The notes beneath the pieces were generated by a model that worked only from the letters and a program-made list of their open reading frames with translations, ran no database searches and was not told the DNA's origin. This document shows, in pieces, positions 5,288 through 5,688 of a DNA stretch of 5,688 bases (positions are counted from its first letter, which is position 1; the number at the start of each line of letters is the position of its first letter). The stretch comes from Phycisphaerae bacterium (GTDB lineage Bacteria > Planctomycetota > Phycisphaerae > Phycisphaerales > SM1A02), in the NCBI GenBank assembly GCA_002690755.1, contig NZFT01000022.1, positions 9,675 through 15,362 on the forward strand. Reading direction: 5' to 3'. Position numbers and translations under genes: made by a program.

Positions 5288-5688
5288 ATGCAGACCGATT
5301 CAGCGACCCCGATGTCCGAGATGCCGCCCATGGGGACGGAAGAACTCTTCGGCGCCCTCATGGTGCCTCTCCTGTTGTACCTCGTGATCGTCGTCATCTT
5401 CTGCATCGGTTGTTGGAAGATGGTCGCGAAGGCGGGCATGCCGGGGATCCTCGGCTTGATTCCGATCGTCAATTTGTTCGTACTGCCCGTCGTCGGGGGC
5501 AAGCCCTGGTGGTGGGCCCTCATGCTCTTCATACCGATCGTCGGCCAGGTGCTCTACATGGTGCTGGTGTCCCTGAGCGTCGCAGAGCGGTTCGGCCGAG
5601 GAATCGGCACCGTACTCGGGCTGATCTTCCTCACCCCGATCTTCGTCTGCATCCTCGGCTTCGGATCCGCGCAATGGACGCCGCCGCC
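5288..5688 (+). CDS. DUF5684-like small membrane protein (partial, runs off right edge)
   Basis: The frame opens with ATG at 5288, preceded by AGGAG at 5275-5279 with 8 nt spacing, and has no stop before the window ends, giving 133 codons plus two bases. After a short polar N-terminus rich in Met and Pro there are about four hydrophobic segments (roughly residues 24-44, 52-67, 73-95 and 102-122). The pattern GMPGILGLIPIVNLFVLPVVGGKPWWWALMLF is cut here as PGILGLIPIVNLFVL, then GGKPWWW, then AERFGRGIGTVLGL and ILGFGSAQW. This order matches the DUF5684 membrane family, where the usual form is IPxxNxY, GKPxWW, AKxFGKGxGFxxGL and PILGFG. The function of that family is not established, and some members carry misleading signal peptidase names. 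Most of the domain appears present; the missing part is the C-terminus. It is transcribed away from the cytochrome gene. Confidence 0.8.
   Translation, partial: MQTDSATPMSEMPPMGTEELFGALMVPLLLYLVIVVIFCIGCWKMVAKAGMPGILGLIPIVNLFVLPVVGGKPWWWALMLFIPIVGQVLYMVLVSLSVAERFGRGIGTVLGLIFLTPIFVCILGFGSAQWTPP

Noticed and set aside
5300..5674. A 124-codon - strand frame, and a second at 5269-5532
   Set aside because: Both are antisense to the membrane protein gene, which has a strong ribosome binding site and clear hydrophobic segments. The antisense products are Asp/Glu/His-rich, as expected opposite hydrophobic codons.
1..5688. CRISPR array, insertion sequence, or phage genes
   Set aside because: No regularly spaced direct repeats, transposase motifs, terminal inverted repeats, target duplications or phage proteins are seen.

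Overview
The window (5,688 bp, GC-rich throughout, GC-rich third codon positions) looks like chromosomal DNA of a planctomycete, most likely a Phycisphaerae-type lineage. The pointers are the short dockerin-like repeats ending in A-W-G-x-C-P, a Tat-exported Gfo/Idh/MocA oxidoreductase of the kind abundant in Planctomycetes, a tRNA gene without encoded CCA, and a large secreted dihaem oxidoreductase carrying accessory modules. The phylum is an inference from protein style, not from a marker gene.

Left part (1-829): the 3' end of an unrecognised gene runs in from the left edge and stops at 357. It is followed by a consensus-like promoter (TTGGCG, 16 bp, TATACT), tRNA-Val(CAC) at 425-498, and a perfect 16-bp-stem hairpin. 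Right after the hairpin lies a short reading frame without a credible start that ends like a dockerin (573-638), which I read as a gene remnant. The rest of this gap holds a perfect 18-bp palindrome (691-708) and the ribosome binding site of the next gene.

Middle part (830-2221): a complete secreted Gfo/Idh/MocA-type oxidoreductase on the + strand. It converges on the next gene across 123 bp that contain a small hairpin able to work in both directions.

Right part (2345-5688): a large secreted protein on the - strand (888 aa from the preferred start). In order it has a signal peptide, two dockerin-type calcium loops, a DHOR-type (DUF1111) dihaem cytochrome with the first CxxCH, a Gly/Asp-rich linker, a CBM6-like carbohydrate-binding module, and the second DHOR part with the second CxxCH. 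The CBM6 is therefore nested inside the redox domain, the most notable feature here. A 276-bp divergent intergenic region separates it from a DUF5684-like small membrane protein on the + strand that runs off the right edge.

No operon links these genes: they alternate in orientation or are separated by large gaps. A shared theme for the two exported proteins is carbohydrate-associated redox chemistry outside the cytoplasm, but a functional link between them is only an inference. I found no CRISPR array, insertion sequence or complete mobile element.
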